Notes: generated from the letters alone by a model not told the origin. DNA of 59,631 bases from Epulopiscium sp. Nele67-Bin004 (GCA_002007315.1 LNZQ01000182.1:1-59631), one strand, 5' to 3'. Shown: positions 1-9,154, counted from the stretch's first letter. A program made the numbers and translations.

Positions 1-2
1 CG

Positions 3-173
3 GAAGTGCCAGACCCAGAAGTACCAGAAACAGAAGTACCAGAACCAGAAGTACCAGAAACGGAAACGCCAGAGACGGAAGTGCCAGACTCAGAAGTACC
101 AGAAACGGAAGTACCAGAACCAGAAGTGCCAGAAACGGAAGTACCAGAGCCAGAAGTACCAGAAACTGACACT
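3..173 (+). repeat. 15-bp tandem repeats coding EVPET/EVPEP
   Basis: At least eleven 15-bp units alternate to give a 30-bp period. The third-position differences between units (acg, aca, act; gta, gtg) show that the repeat is not freshly expanded. It continues out of the left edge. Confidence 0.85.
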
Positions 174-1199
174 CCAAACATCTACTACAACGGTTCATCA
201 ACAATCACACTATACACTGGCAACACATTCAATTTGCCAAATGTAACAGTTGACAACGGTATTAGACTTAACCTAGTAATCACACAAAACGGTCAAGTTG
301 TTGACGCAGTAAGCACAAACACAGCAGGAACATACACATTAACTTACACAGCTACAAACAGCACAGGAGATACTGAAACTCTAGTTATCACAGTACGAGT
401 TTTAACAACATATTCAGGAAGTAGCTCAAGTAGTAGCAGTTCAAGTAGCAGTAGTAGTAGTTTAAGTAGTACATCAGGAAGTGTTACAGCAACAACTGAC
501 AGCTCTACTTCAGATGATGCGGATACTTCAACTGATACAACTGAAAATAACACAGAAGTTACAACAACTGTAGAAGTAACTACTAGCACATCAAACAATA
601 GAACAACATCAACAACAGTTGTAACAACTCCGACTGTTAAAGTAGAAACAGCATTTAGCGATATCGCTACAACAGCGTGGTATTATGATGACATTTCAAA
701 CGTATACAACAAAGGTATTATGGCAGGAATGACGGAAAACTCTTTTGAACCAAACGGGACATCAACAAGAGCACAAATTGCGACAATACTTTATCGATTA
801 AGCGATAGCACAGCTACAGCAGGAAATGTTTCGTTTAGCGATATATCAAATGACGCTTGGTATGCAGACCCAGTATCTTGGGCAGTATCAAACCAAATTT
901 TTAGTGGTTTCCCAGATGGAACATTTGGACCAAGCGAGTCAATAACACGTGAACAACTTGTTGCAGTTATATACAACTTTGCAAACTATAGCAACTTAAA
1001 TGTTTCGCAAACAGCTAGCATTACATCATTTAGCGACGCAAGTAGCGTGTCAACTTGGGCAACTGAGGCGATGGGCTGGGCTGTAAATAATGGTGTTATA
1101 GGTGGAAAAGATGGAAACCAACTTGACCCTAAAGGTACAGCAACAAGAGCTGAAGTTGCGTCTATAATTACAAGATATTTAGATTTAACAGGAAACTAA
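3..1199 (+). CDS. SLH-domain surface protein, 5' end cut off by window
   Basis: The frame is open to the left edge and the first codons are already inside a repeat, so the true start lies outside the window. Domains in order: a Pro/Glu/Thr repeat of five-residue units EVPET/EVPEP (about the first 55 residues); an Ig-like beta domain (about 60-133) whose sequence resembles the shape-maintaining domains of clostridial wall proteins; a serine-rich linker; then three S-layer homology domains (about 215-397), recognisable from FSDI..W...I, GYF-type glycine turns and the TRAQ/TREQ/TRAE motifs. SLH domains bind secondary wall polymer, so this protein is probably displayed on the S-layer with the repeat as a stalk. 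The ligand or catalytic part, if any, lies upstream of the window. Confidence 0.9.
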   Translation, partial: EVPDPEVPETEVPEPEVPETETPETEVPDSEVPETEVPEPEVPETEVPEPEVPETDTPNIYYNGSSTITLYTGNTFNLPNVTVDNGIRLNLVITQNGQVVDAVSTNTAGTYTLTYTATNSTGDTETLVITVRVLTTYSGSSSSSSSSSSSSSSLSSTSGSVTATTDSSTSDDADTSTDTTENNTEVTTTVEVTTSTSNNRTTSTTVVTTPTVKVETAFSDIATTAWYYDDISNVYNKGIMAGMTENSFEPNGTSTRAQIATILYRLSDSTATAGNVSFSDISNDAWYADPVSWAVSNQIFSGFPDGTFGPSESITREQLVAVIYNFANYSNLNVSQTASITSFSDASSVSTWATEAMGWAVNNGVIGGKDGNQLDPKGTATRAEVASIITRYLDLTGN

Positions 1200-1201
1200 T
1201 T

Positions 1202-1233
1202 AAAAGCCTAGGGAACATTCTCTAGGCTTTTTG
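1202..1233 (+). terminator. Intrinsic terminator after SLH gene
   Basis: A perfect 10-bp stem AAAAGCCTAG/CTAGGCTTTT with a 10-nt loop runs into a T stretch three bases after the SLH stop codon. Confidence 0.9.
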
Positions 1234-1288
1234 TCGATAAATTTATTATGGACAACTTTAAAGTATATGTAAGGGGACACCCCCTCTA

Positions 1289-1669
1289 TTAGTCGTTTAT
1301 AACTTTTGTACCACCAGTTAAGTCATCACCAACTTTTTTCTTTGCAGTTGCAAGCTGTATTTGAATAGTAGCAAGCTTTTCCAAAATCTGATACGTTTCA
1401 ACTGTATCAACATTTAGAGCATCTGTAAGTTTAACCAAAATAATTCCCGCCTCAATCAAAGCATGTCGCAAATTTGCAACCAACAGTTTTGAATTCATGT
1501 TTGAAGTTTCAATCAGTTCCAACAATTCTTGCAACACTTCAATTTTTTTTGTAATAGGCGTAGCCACTTTTTCTGGAAAAGTAGTTATAGTCATGCTTTG
1601 TACTTCGGTTAATATCTCTGTAGACTTGTCTAAAAATGTAGTAATCTCATGAAATTGTGATGCTATCAT
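1289..1669 (-). CDS. Hypothetical helical protein, 126 aa
   Basis: I do not recognise the family. The start chosen is the ATG at 1669, because GGAGGG lies six bases upstream; an upstream in-frame extension to 1795 has no such site. The product is almost entirely amphipathic helix (repeated patterns such as LLELIE, ILVKLT, IQIQLATAKKK), with no signal peptide or membrane span. It looks like a small cytoplasmic coiled-coil or four-helix protein. It faces away from the 1835 gene and shares a 165-bp intergenic region with it. Confidence 0.6.
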   Translation of the reverse strand: MIASQFHEITTFLDKSTEILTEVQSMTITTFPEKVATPITKKIEVLQELLELIETSNMNSKLLVANLRHALIEAGIILVKLTDALNVDTVETYQILEKLATIQIQLATAKKKVGDDLTGGTKVIND

Positions 1670-1834
1670 ATTGTGCCCTCCATAGCTTAATTTGCTTATA
1701 TTATCCCCCTCAATCACTCCAAATATACAGTTTGAAAATAATGATATTTTTTTACAAAATATGTCCAACTGTCGTATTTTTGCAACAAGTAGCATACAAT
1801 ATTTATAGATTTGAATTTAGCAAGGGGAATGCGT

Positions 1835-2197
1835 ATGGCTGATATAAATTATTTTGCTCTAGTTGAAGTTTATTTTGCTAACATAGAAAATCTATTAAAA
1901 AACAAAGATATACTTTTAGACTCAAGTTCTGATTACTCTTACCATACATGTCCGTTTTGGGAATATATGTCGCAAGAACTTCCTTTTAAGGCACAAGACA
2001 TGGCAACAGTTGTTATGGACGCAAATGAGATTGATTTAACACCTATTTTGATGCCAGAAGAAATCTACATATTAACTGTAACTTTTTTTGGTGAACGAAA
2101 AGTTAAGATAGGCGAAAAAACGATAGAATATGAACAGAAATTGTTATATACGAAAGGTCCTAGTATAAAAAGTATTATACAAGGATTAGAATTATAA
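1835..2197 (+). CDS. Hypothetical protein, 120 aa
   Basis: Not recognised. AAGGGG sits seven bases before the ATG at 1835, which is preferred over an earlier ATG two codons upstream that would overlap the ribosome site. It is a mixed alpha/beta sequence without a signal or membrane segment; the C-terminal half (VKIGEKTIEYEQKLLYT) reads like a beta sheet. It is followed by a terminator, so it is probably monocistronic. Confidence 0.6.
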   Translation: MADINYFALVEVYFANIENLLKNKDILLDSSSDYSYHTCPFWEYMSQELPFKAQDMATVVMDANEIDLTPILMPEEIYILTVTFFGERKVKIGEKTIEYEQKLLYTKGPSIKSIIQGLEL

Positions 2198-2228
2198 AAT
2201 TAGGGACGAAAATACCGTCCCTAATTTT
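2196..2228 (+). terminator. Intrinsic terminator
   Basis: A 13-bp stem AAAATTAGGGACG/CGTCCCTAATTTT with a 7-nt loop overlaps the stop of the 120-aa gene. The A/T flanks would let it work in both directions, but its position fits the plus-strand gene. Confidence 0.85.
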
Positions 2229-2334
2229 GCAACATAGTTGTGTAAAGTTAATGGGCAATTCATCCACTCTCCTAAAGGGATAGTGGTTTTCTTGCTAAAA
2301 ATCTATAAAATAATTTTAAAATATCTCTAAAAAT

Positions 2335-3903
2335 TTAGTTAGGTTTTATGTCAGTTGTAATCCAATAAGTTTCGCTTATCGGCATAACTACACCTTGAAT
2401 TTTGCTACTACTAGAAAGGTTACTTGTGTAATAACCGTGCACCATAACAGCACAATCATCGATAAGAATTTGTTGAATTTCCTCGATAATAGATTTTTGT
2501 CTATCAGTATCAATAGTATATAAAAGCTCCTCATAAAGTGCATCAAAAGTTGAGTTTTTGTATGAACCATAGTTTATATGAGTGTTTGAATACCAGTTTT
2601 CCAAAAATCCAATAGGGTCACCCGCTGGAACTGTAATCCAACTACATATTGCAAGGTCAAATTCACTATTTGCAATCAAATTCCAATGAGTGTCAGGGTC
2701 AAGTATTCTAAGGTTTGTGCCAATTCCAAGCTCATCAAGATTTACGCATACTGCTTCCGAAACAGCATCAAGACTTTTTATCGTATAACTTACATAGTCA
2801 AGAACTATTTCTTCACCATTAAGCTCTCTAATCCCATCGCCATTCGTATCAACAATTCCAGCATCATCAAGAAGTTGTTTTGCCTTTTCTAAATTGTACG
2901 GAGTTTTATCAGTAAGTGTATCATAACCATAGTCTATCGTTGGTGGCAACACAGAATAACCGCTAGTGTATACCCCTCCAACTGTTATGTCACATATCGT
3001 ATCGTCATCAACAGCCAACAAAATTGCCTCTCTTAACGTGTCGTTTGCCAAAACACCATCATAATTTACATATGAAAAAGCCGTTCTTGTGCTAAGTGTT
3101 TCAGCAAGTACAAAGTCGTCCGACGCACGCAAAAAGTCTAAGTCATATGCAGTTGTAATTGTGTCAACCATATCAATGTCACCTGCTTGAAGTGCCAATG
3201 ATTTTGTTGTGCTATCTTCCATAAACAATATTTGAAGTGTATCAAATGGTACATCGCCGTTCCAATAGTTTTCGTTTCGACTAAGTGAAATAGTTACGCC
3301 AACATCGTTTGTATCAACTTTGTAAGGCCCTGTCCCCACTGGGCTTGAGAATAAATCCGATTCCACATCAACTATAATATAGTTTACGTGTGATAAAACT
3401 TTTGTTAAGTCGGCATATGGTTTTGATGTTACCATAGTTACAACGTTTGTATCATCGTTTGCAGATATGCTATCATAAGTTAAAAATTGACTTGGTGCAT
3501 TTGTGCCTGCTCCAGTTGCCTCTTGGTGATACAAATATTCAAAACTATCAACAACTGCTGATGCTGTAAGCGGTTTACCATTTGAAAAGCTTACGCCGTC
3601 TCGTATGTGAAACTCCCAAATAGTGTGCGTTTCATCAACTGTATATGTATCACATAAAGTTGGTGTTGCGTTCATGCTGTCGTCAAATGTAAATAAGCCC
3701 TCAGCTATACCGTATCTTGCTGTTCCCCAAGCCGAGTTTGGCGATGCACTTGGGTCAAGCGAGTCCGAAAAGTTACCACACCCTAGGCGTAATGTTGTTA
3801 ATGCATTACTAGTTGTGGAATTGCCAACAACGTTAGCATCTCCTGAAGAACAGCCAACCAACGTCCCAGCCAGCAAGAGTGATAATACTAATTTTTTAAT
3901 CAT
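2335..3903 (-). CDS. Peptide/nickel-type ABC transporter substrate-binding lipoprotein
   Basis: A 522-residue extracytoplasmic solute-binding protein of the SBP_bac_5 (OppA/DppA) class. The start at 3903 gives a classic lipoprotein signal, MIKKL...GTLVGC, with the lipidated Cys at about residue 18 followed by CSSGD; the longer upstream frame lacks a signal. The family hallmark HIRDGVSFSNGKPLTA occurs around residue 100, and the usual length is 500-550. It should capture oligopeptides (or another small ligand) for the permease/ATPase genes at 5012-8306, which lie on the opposite strand beyond a 175-bp divergent promoter region. The binding protein is therefore transcribed apart from its transporter, which allows more copies of it to be made. 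Confidence 0.93.
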   Translation of the reverse strand: MIKKLVLSLLLAGTLVGCSSGDANVVGNSTTSNALTTLRLGCGNFSDSLDPSASPNSAWGTARYGIAEGLFTFDDSMNATPTLCDTYTVDETHTIWEFHIRDGVSFSNGKPLTASAVVDSFEYLYHQEATGAGTNAPSQFLTYDSISANDDTNVVTMVTSKPYADLTKVLSHVNYIIVDVESDLFSSPVGTGPYKVDTNDVGVTISLSRNENYWNGDVPFDTLQILFMEDSTTKSLALQAGDIDMVDTITTAYDLDFLRASDDFVLAETLSTRTAFSYVNYDGVLANDTLREAILLAVDDDTICDITVGGVYTSGYSVLPPTIDYGYDTLTDKTPYNLEKAKQLLDDAGIVDTNGDGIRELNGEEIVLDYVSYTIKSLDAVSEAVCVNLDELGIGTNLRILDPDTHWNLIANSEFDLAICSWITVPAGDPIGFLENWYSNTHINYGSYKNSTFDALYEELLYTIDTDRQKSIIEEIQQILIDDCAVMVHGYYTSNLSSSSKIQGVVMPISETYWITTDIKPN

Positions 3904-3939
3904 TTTTTGATACCCCGTTTCTTGTAATTGATACAAATG

Positions 3940-3968
3940 ATTATAAAATGTATTTGTAAATGTGTCAA
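3940..3968 (-). promoter_or_regulatory. Consensus sigma-A promoter for the binding protein
   Basis: Read on the minus strand, TTGACA (3968-3963), a 17-nt spacer and TATAAT (3945-3940) form a perfect consensus promoter 36 bp before the start at 3903. Confidence 0.85.
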
Positions 3969-4013
3969 TAGCAAACTTGTTTAAAACTTTCTGTAACAAT
4001 TAATACAAAAACC

Positions 4014-4042
4014 TTGACAGACCTATTATCTTAAAGTATTAT
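4014..4042 (+). promoter_or_regulatory. Consensus sigma-A promoter for Panacea/ABC operon
   Basis: TTGACA (4014-4019), a 17-nt spacer and TATTAT (4037-4042), about 36 bp before the TTG start at 4079. Together with the minus-strand promoter it makes a back-to-back pair whose -35 boxes are 45 bp apart. Confidence 0.85.
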
Positions 4043-4078
4043 AAACTAGAAAATAAAAATGTTAGGGAGGGAAAACTT

Positions 4079-4996
4079 TTGAAAGAAAAAACAAGTTTTT
4101 GTAATGAATGCAACCATGAAGTAGTTGTGGCAGGAGCTAGTAGTACGTTGCAAGGCAAGTTAAAAGGGCAAACGTATTTTTATGAAGGCGAAGTTCCTCT
4201 GTCAGACTGTGGACATGAAGTTAAAGACGATGAAATAGAAATGCTAAACTTAAAAGCTTTACATGATACATATAGAGCAGAAAATAACATCATCTCACTA
4301 GAAAAAATTAGGGAAATTCCAACAAAATACCAAATTGGCAAAAGACCTTTATCAAATCTTCTTGAATGGGGAGAACTAACTTTTACTAGATATTTTGAGG
4401 GAGATTTACCGTCAAAAGCATATTCCAAAATTTTAGATGATATATATAACAGTCCAGAAATATATTTAGAAATATTAGAAAAAAATAAAAACAATATATC
4501 TATTAAAACATATCAAAAAAGTATTGCAGTTGCTAAAAAACTATTACAACAAAATTCAAAAGCAAACGATATTTTATCATATATAATATGTAATACAGCA
4601 GATATTACTCAACTGTCAGCACAGAAGTTACTTTATTATTGCGAAGGTTTTTATATAGCCTTTTTTGATACACCATTGTTTAATGATAGTTGTTATGCTC
4701 ATGAAAGTGGTCCAATATATCAGGGGCTATGTATATCAAATATTGAAAATATTAATTTGTTACCAGCCGAAAAAGTTGTTATAGATAATGTAATCAAAAG
4801 TTTTGCTTGCTACAGTGGTATGACTTTGGCGTCAATGACAACAGCTGAGATGCCTTGGATTTTGAGCAATGAGCAATCAAAATGTATAAGTAAGCAAGAT
4901 ATAAAATCTTATTTTGTAGAAGTCGTAAAAAAATACAATATGTTGTCTGCACTAGATATTCAAGTTTACGCAAAAAAAATGTTTGACATGATATAA
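4079..4996 (+). CDS. MqsA-like zinc-finger/HTH plus Panacea (SocA-like, DUF4065) antitoxin-type protein
   Basis: A 305-residue protein starting at TTG, with GGGAGGG seven bases upstream. The N-terminus has a short zinc-finger pattern (CNEC at 8-11, then a Cys-Gly-His at 44-46) as in YgiT/MqsA antitoxins. The middle (about 70-150) looks like a helix-turn-helix of the same class (GKRPLSNLLEWGELTFTRYF). The C-terminus (about 180-300) matches Panacea/DUF4065, including QKLLYYCEGFYIAFF and ESGPIYQGL. Family members are antitoxins that neutralise diverse neighbouring toxins or are carried by mobile elements. Here the next gene, 15 bp downstream, is an ABC permease and no toxin candidate adjoins it. 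It may be a regulator of the transport operon or a solitary antitoxin. Confidence 0.85.
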   Translation: MKEKTSFCNECNHEVVVAGASSTLQGKLKGQTYFYEGEVPLSDCGHEVKDDEIEMLNLKALHDTYRAENNIISLEKIREIPTKYQIGKRPLSNLLEWGELTFTRYFEGDLPSKAYSKILDDIYNSPEIYLEILEKNKNNISIKTYQKSIAVAKKLLQQNSKANDILSYIICNTADITQLSAQKLLYYCEGFYIAFFDTPLFNDSCYAHESGPIYQGLCISNIENINLLPAEKVVIDNVIKSFACYSGMTLASMTTAEMPWILSNEQSKCISKQDIKSYFVEVVKKYNMLSALDIQVYAKKMFDMI

Positions 4997-5011
4997 GGGA
5001 AGGGGAATACT

Positions 5012-5950
5012 TTGGATAAGTCGGCAATATTAAAAAGATTAGTAAGAATTTTTGTAACGTTAATTGGTGTCACTTTTATTAGTTTTGCCTTGATTTACTT
5101 AGCTCCTGGTGACCCAATTAGAACTATGTATTTGGCGAGCGGAAATATGCCAAACGAAGAAATAATAGAGCAAACTAGAGAGGCAATGGGTTTTAATAAG
5201 CCTTTTTATGAACAATATGCAAATTGGATTTTCAATATATTTAAAGGAGATTTTGGCGAATCTATATCGCTAAATCGCCCTGTGACAGATGTAGTTTTTA
5301 CTAGGTTAACAAATAGTTTACAACTTGCAATAAGCTCGTTATTACTGATGATTTTAGTTTCAGTGCCACTTGGAATTTTAGCAGCTATAAAAGAAAATAA
5401 ATTTTGGGATTACGTTATACGGTTGTTCACGTTTGTTGGAATATCTATGCCAGGGTTTTTGGTGGGCACAATTTTGTTGTATGTGGTGGCGTTACGCCTA
5501 AAGTTGATACCTGTAATCGCTGTTGGAGGTGGCATCGAAATGTTGATATTGCCATCTGTGACGCTTGCATTTTCTATGTCTGCAAAATATATTAGACAAA
5601 TTAGAGCAATCGTTATAGAAGAACTGCAATCAGGGTATGTTGTTGGAGCAAGGGCACGTGGAATTAAGTTTTCACAAATTATAATTCGTGATATTATGCC
5701 AAACGCATTGCCACCGTTAGTAACGTTGCTTGCATTATCGTTTGGGTCGTTGTTGTCAGGAGTTGCAGTTATCGAAGTGATATTTTCGTATCCAGGGATA
5801 GGCAGTCTTGCGGTTGATGCAATAAGTTCGTATGACTATCCATTAATCCAAGCGTATGTGTTGTTAATTTCGCTAGTTTATATGTCTGTAAATTTGATTG
5901 TAGATATATCGTATCAGTTTTTAGATCCTAGAATAGCACGAGGTATATAA
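5012..5950 (+). CDS. ABC transporter permease, OppB/DppB type
   Basis: A 312-residue inner-membrane permease. The TTG start at 5012 follows AAGGGGAA. It opens with the family N-terminal signature (VRIFVTLIGVTFISF and LAPGDP), has about six membrane spans, and contains the EAA loop that docks the ATPase (VVGARARGIKFSQII, about 207-221). It pairs with the next gene to form the translocation pore. It is the second gene of the operon from 4079 and is separated from its downstream partner by two bases. Confidence 0.95.
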   Translation: MDKSAILKRLVRIFVTLIGVTFISFALIYLAPGDPIRTMYLASGNMPNEEIIEQTREAMGFNKPFYEQYANWIFNIFKGDFGESISLNRPVTDVVFTRLTNSLQLAISSLLLMILVSVPLGILAAIKENKFWDYVIRLFTFVGISMPGFLVGTILLYVVALRLKLIPVIAVGGGIEMLILPSVTLAFSMSAKYIRQIRAIVIEELQSGYVVGARARGIKFSQIIIRDIMPNALPPLVTLLALSFGSLLSGVAVIEVIFSYPGIGSLAVDAISSYDYPLIQAYVLLISLVYMSVNLIVDISYQFLDPRIARGI

Positions 5951-5952
5951 AT

Positions 5953-6759
5953 ATGAACAAAATAAAGCAAGTTGTTACACAAGATAAAATGTTAGTAATA
6001 CTTTTCGTGCTATTTGGGTTGTTAGTTTTTATAACGTTGTTTGCAGATAGCATTGCCCCGTTTAGCCCATATGAGGGCAGCTTGAAAGATGCATTTATAG
6101 CCCCAAACGATACACATTTTTTTGGAACAGATAAGCTTGGGCGAGACGTATTTTCTAGGGTGCTGTATGGAATAAGAATTTCAATGAGTATTTCTTTTAT
6201 ATTAGTAGCAGTGATAGTTGTCTGCGGGTCAGCCCTTGGTATAGTGGCAGGTTATTTTGGGGGAGTTTGTGACAAAGTTATTATGGCGATTTCCGACATA
6301 TTAATATCTTTTCCGTCTATGGTGCTTGCTATTGCACTTGCGGGGGTTATGGGTGCAAGCGTTGAAAATGCTATGTTTGCGATATTTGTTGTGTCGGTTA
6401 GTAAGTATATTAGACTTGCACGAAGTTTAGTTTTGCAAGTTGTAAACCAAGAATTTATTAGGGCAGCCAAAATGTCTGGAACAACAGATTTTCAAATACT
6501 TGTAAGACACATTTTGCCAAACATTACGAACGTACTTTTGGTTACGGCAAGTGGTGATATCGGAACAATTATTTTGGAGCTATCGGCATTATCATTTTTG
6601 GGTTTTGGTGTACCAGCACCGTTGCCAGAGCTTGGTCACATGATAAACGATGGTCGTATTTATATGTTGCAATCACCTTGGATAATTGCAGGACCAAGTG
6701 TGGCGATTTTTTGTATTGTAAGTATTTGTAACTTGCTTAGTGATAGATTGGGGCGATAA
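5953..6759 (+). CDS. ABC transporter permease, OppC/DppC type
   Basis: A 268-residue permease. The cytoplasmic N-terminus, the FFGTDKLGRDVFSRVLYG motif (about 56-73) and the EAA loop EFIRAAKMSGTTDFQIL (about 163-179) identify the DppC/OppC half of a peptide-class importer. It begins two bases after its partner's stop, so the two are translationally coupled. Confidence 0.95.
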   Translation: MNKIKQVVTQDKMLVILFVLFGLLVFITLFADSIAPFSPYEGSLKDAFIAPNDTHFFGTDKLGRDVFSRVLYGIRISMSISFILVAVIVVCGSALGIVAGYFGGVCDKVIMAISDILISFPSMVLAIALAGVMGASVENAMFAIFVVSVSKYIRLARSLVLQVVNQEFIRAAKMSGTTDFQILVRHILPNITNVLLVTASGDIGTIILELSALSFLGFGVPAPLPELGHMINDGRIYMLQSPWIIAGPSVAIFCIVSICNLLSDRLGR

Positions 6760-6762
6760 AAT

Positions 6763-7503
6763 ATGTTAATGATAAATAATATAAGTGTTGCATATGATAA
6801 AAAAGTTGTAATAAACAACATTAACATACAAGTGCAAACAGGTAAAATACTTTGTATAGTTGGCGAAAGTGGCTCGGGTAAAACTACGCTTATGAAAACA
6901 ATTATGGGAATTTTGCCACAAGATGCAAAAATTGTATCGGGCGATATTTTGCATGACGATAAGTCTATGATAGAAATGTCGCCAGCAGATAGAAGTAAGT
7001 TATGTGCGATGGTTTTTCAAGACGCAGGTTTTAGCCTAAATCCTATTAGGAAAATTGGCAAACAATTTGTTCAATATATTTTGACGCATAAAGATATGAA
7101 GAAAGAGCAAGCACATGATTTAGCAGTTTCGATGCTTGAAAGTATGAATTTGCAAGATGGAAAACATATAATGAATTCGTACATTTTTGAGCTTAGCGGG
7201 GGAATGCGTCAACGTGTGGGGCTTGCGATGGCACTATCGTTAAACCCAAGTATATTGTTGCTTGATGAACCGACAAGTGCACTAGACGTAACGACGCAGT
7301 CGCAAGTTGTGGAAGAAATTTTGCAGATGCAAAAACGTTATAACAGCACTGTTGTTATGATTACGCACAACATAATGCTAGCACTATATATTGCCGATTA
7401 TGTTGTTGTTATGCAAAATGGCAACATTGTTGAACAAAATAGTGCTGAGCAAATATTTAACAATCCGCAACATAAATATACAAAGAGGTTATTGGAGGGG
7501 TAA
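6763..7503 (+). CDS. ABC transporter ATP-binding protein, OppD/DppD type
   Basis: A 246-residue ATPase with Walker A GESGSGKT (about 33-40), signature LSGGMRQR (about 145), Walker B ILLLDEP and the D-loop SALD. It is shorter than a typical OppD (about 330) because it lacks the C-terminal oligopeptide/Fe-S extension with its cysteines. It begins three bases after the permease stop, preceded by GGGGCGA. Confidence 0.93.
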   Translation: MLMINNISVAYDKKVVINNINIQVQTGKILCIVGESGSGKTTLMKTIMGILPQDAKIVSGDILHDDKSMIEMSPADRSKLCAMVFQDAGFSLNPIRKIGKQFVQYILTHKDMKKEQAHDLAVSMLESMNLQDGKHIMNSYIFELSGGMRQRVGLAMALSLNPSILLLDEPTSALDVTTQSQVVEEILQMQKRYNSTVVMITHNIMLALYIADYVVVMQNGNIVEQNSAEQIFNNPQHKYTKRLLEG

Positions 7504-7508
7504 GAGAA

Positions 7509-8306
7509 ATGATAATGATGGATATTAAAAATATTACAAAAATATATTCTATGACAAAGCGAAAAGAAGTTGTGGCATGTAAAGACGTTAGTTTTCCTGT
7601 TTATAAAGGAGAGTTTTTATCTATAATCGGAGAAAGCGGTAGTGGCAAAAGTACGATAGCAAAAATTTTGAGCAATTTAGAAACGCCAGCCACAGGACAA
7701 ATAATTTATAATGGCAAAGATGTAACATCGTTAAAAGACAAAGAGTTGAGACTTCACAGAAAAGAATTGCAACTTTTATTTCAAGATACGAGCACTTCGC
7801 TAAATCCAAAAATGACGATAGAAAATATTATTTGTGAGCCACTACTAAATTTTAAAATTATAAAAAAAGCCGAGAAAAAGCAAGTAGCGACCGAGTTTTT
7901 GGAAAAAGTGGGGCTTGATGCAACGTATCTTGACAAGCGACCACACCAAATGAGTGGGGGGCAACGCCAGCGGGTTAGCATCGCACGTGCTCTAACGTTA
8001 AGTCCGAATGTGCTTGTATTAGATGAACCAACGAGTGCACTTGATGTAATTACAGAGGCGAAAATTTTAGATTTGATTAAAAATATTCAAAAAGAAATAG
8101 GTGTAACGATAATTTTTATTTGTCATGACTTGGCGTTAGTAACAAAAATATCTGACCGAATTGTAGTTATGCAAAATGGTAATGTTGTTGAAGTTGTAAA
8201 TCCACATCAAATTTGTGAGCGAGATGTAATGCCATACACGCAAACGCTTATAGACTCGACGTTTGACAGTGACAAATGTAGATGTAAATTTTCAGTAGCT
8301 AATTAA
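7509..8306 (+). CDS. ABC transporter ATP-binding protein, OppF/DppF type
   Basis: A 265-residue ATPase: Walker A GESGSGKS (about 38-45), Q-loop LLFQDTSTSLNP, signature MSGGQRQR and Walker B VLVLDEPTSALD. GGAGGGG lies eight bases before the ATG. It should form the second, non-identical nucleotide-binding subunit with the 6763 product. Its stop lies 23 bp before the ATP-grasp gene, so the transcript probably continues. Confidence 0.93.
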   Translation: MIMMDIKNITKIYSMTKRKEVVACKDVSFPVYKGEFLSIIGESGSGKSTIAKILSNLETPATGQIIYNGKDVTSLKDKELRLHRKELQLLFQDTSTSLNPKMTIENIICEPLLNFKIIKKAEKKQVATEFLEKVGLDATYLDKRPHQMSGGQRQRVSIARALTLSPNVLVLDEPTSALDVITEAKILDLIKNIQKEIGVTIIFICHDLALVTKISDRIVVMQNGNVVEVVNPHQICERDVMPYTQTLIDSTFDSDKCRCKFSVAN

Positions 8307-8329
8307 TGCTAATTAATAAGGAGAAAACT

Positions 8330-9154
8330 ATGAATAAATACAGAATTTTAATACTATCAAATATGGTAGGAAGCGGACTAAAAGATGATGATTTGGTTAG
8401 GCAAGCATTTGAGGTAGATGGACATATTGTTGATTTAAAAACAGTAAATTATGCAACTGATGATGAGCAGTATGACGTTATAATTAGACGTAATACGTGG
8501 GTGAGTAACGAAGCTGATACGCCAAAACTATATGAAGCCAACCAAAAACTTATTGCTAGACTTAGTGATAAACAAGTTAAAACGGTAAATCTTGTGGGAC
8601 TTGATGGGCTTGGAAAGCAATATTTGTGCGAATTGTTTGCAAACAACGCAAATGTTATCCCGACGATTAATACTATGGCAAACGTTGAGCAACTTGGTAA
8701 CCCTGAAAAATACGTTGTAAAAGATATTAAATCGTTTGGAAATGGGCTGTACCAAAAATTTGTTGACGCTGACAAACTAAAAGAAGTATATGTTGAGGGA
8801 AATATAATTCAACCGTTTATGAAATTTAAGTCAGAAGTGCAGTGTTATTATGTGGGGCAACAGTTTAAATATGCACTTGAGTATACACCGTCAAAATACC
8901 CAAACTATCCAGAACCAAAGTTTATCCAGCTGACTGAGGAAGAAAAACAATGGGCAGATAAATTTGCCAACTATTCGGGGTTAGAACATGGGTTTTTGCG
9001 TATTGATTTTATTAGGCTTGAAGATAATCGTCTAATGCTTATGGAAATTGAAGACCACGCAGCGTTTATGAACTTGCAACGCCTGCCAGCAGAATTGTTG
9101 GCTGATGTGATGAAATCGTATAAACAAAATATTTATGATTGTATTCAAAGTTAA
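8330..9154 (+). CDS. ATP-grasp (RimK/YheC-like) ligase-type protein
   Basis: A 274-residue protein. The ATG at 8330 is chosen because AAGGAG lies seven bases upstream. After an N-terminal Rossmann-like part (YRILILSNMVGSGLKDDDLV), the middle and C-terminal parts read as an ATP-grasp fold: a central Lys in KYVVKDIKSFGNG, VEGNIIQPFMKF as the linker strand, and FLRIDFIRLEDN...LMEIEDHAAFMN near the end, where Asp and Glu-Ile-Glu would bind Mg-ATP. Such enzymes join a carboxylate to an amine. Placed straight after a peptide importer, it may modify or build a peptide-like compound. Substrate unknown. Confidence 0.7.
   Translation: MNKYRILILSNMVGSGLKDDDLVRQAFEVDGHIVDLKTVNYATDDEQYDVIIRRNTWVSNEADTPKLYEANQKLIARLSDKQVKTVNLVGLDGLGKQYLCELFANNANVIPTINTMANVEQLGNPEKYVVKDIKSFGNGLYQKFVDADKLKEVYVEGNIIQPFMKFKSEVQCYYVGQQFKYALEYTPSKYPNYPEPKFIQLTEEEKQWADKFANYSGLEHGFLRIDFIRLEDNRLMLMEIEDHAAFMNLQRLPAELLADVMKSYKQNIYDCIQS

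Noticed and set aside
2264..2286. Second terminator CCACT...AGTGG after the 120-aa gene
   Set aside because: The stem is interrupted and the T run short; the strong terminator at 2196 already fits.
4794..5027. Possible toxin gene opposite the end of the Panacea gene
   Set aside because: The 77-codon minus-strand frame has no ribosome site, lies fully over conserved coding sequence of Panacea and resembles no toxin.
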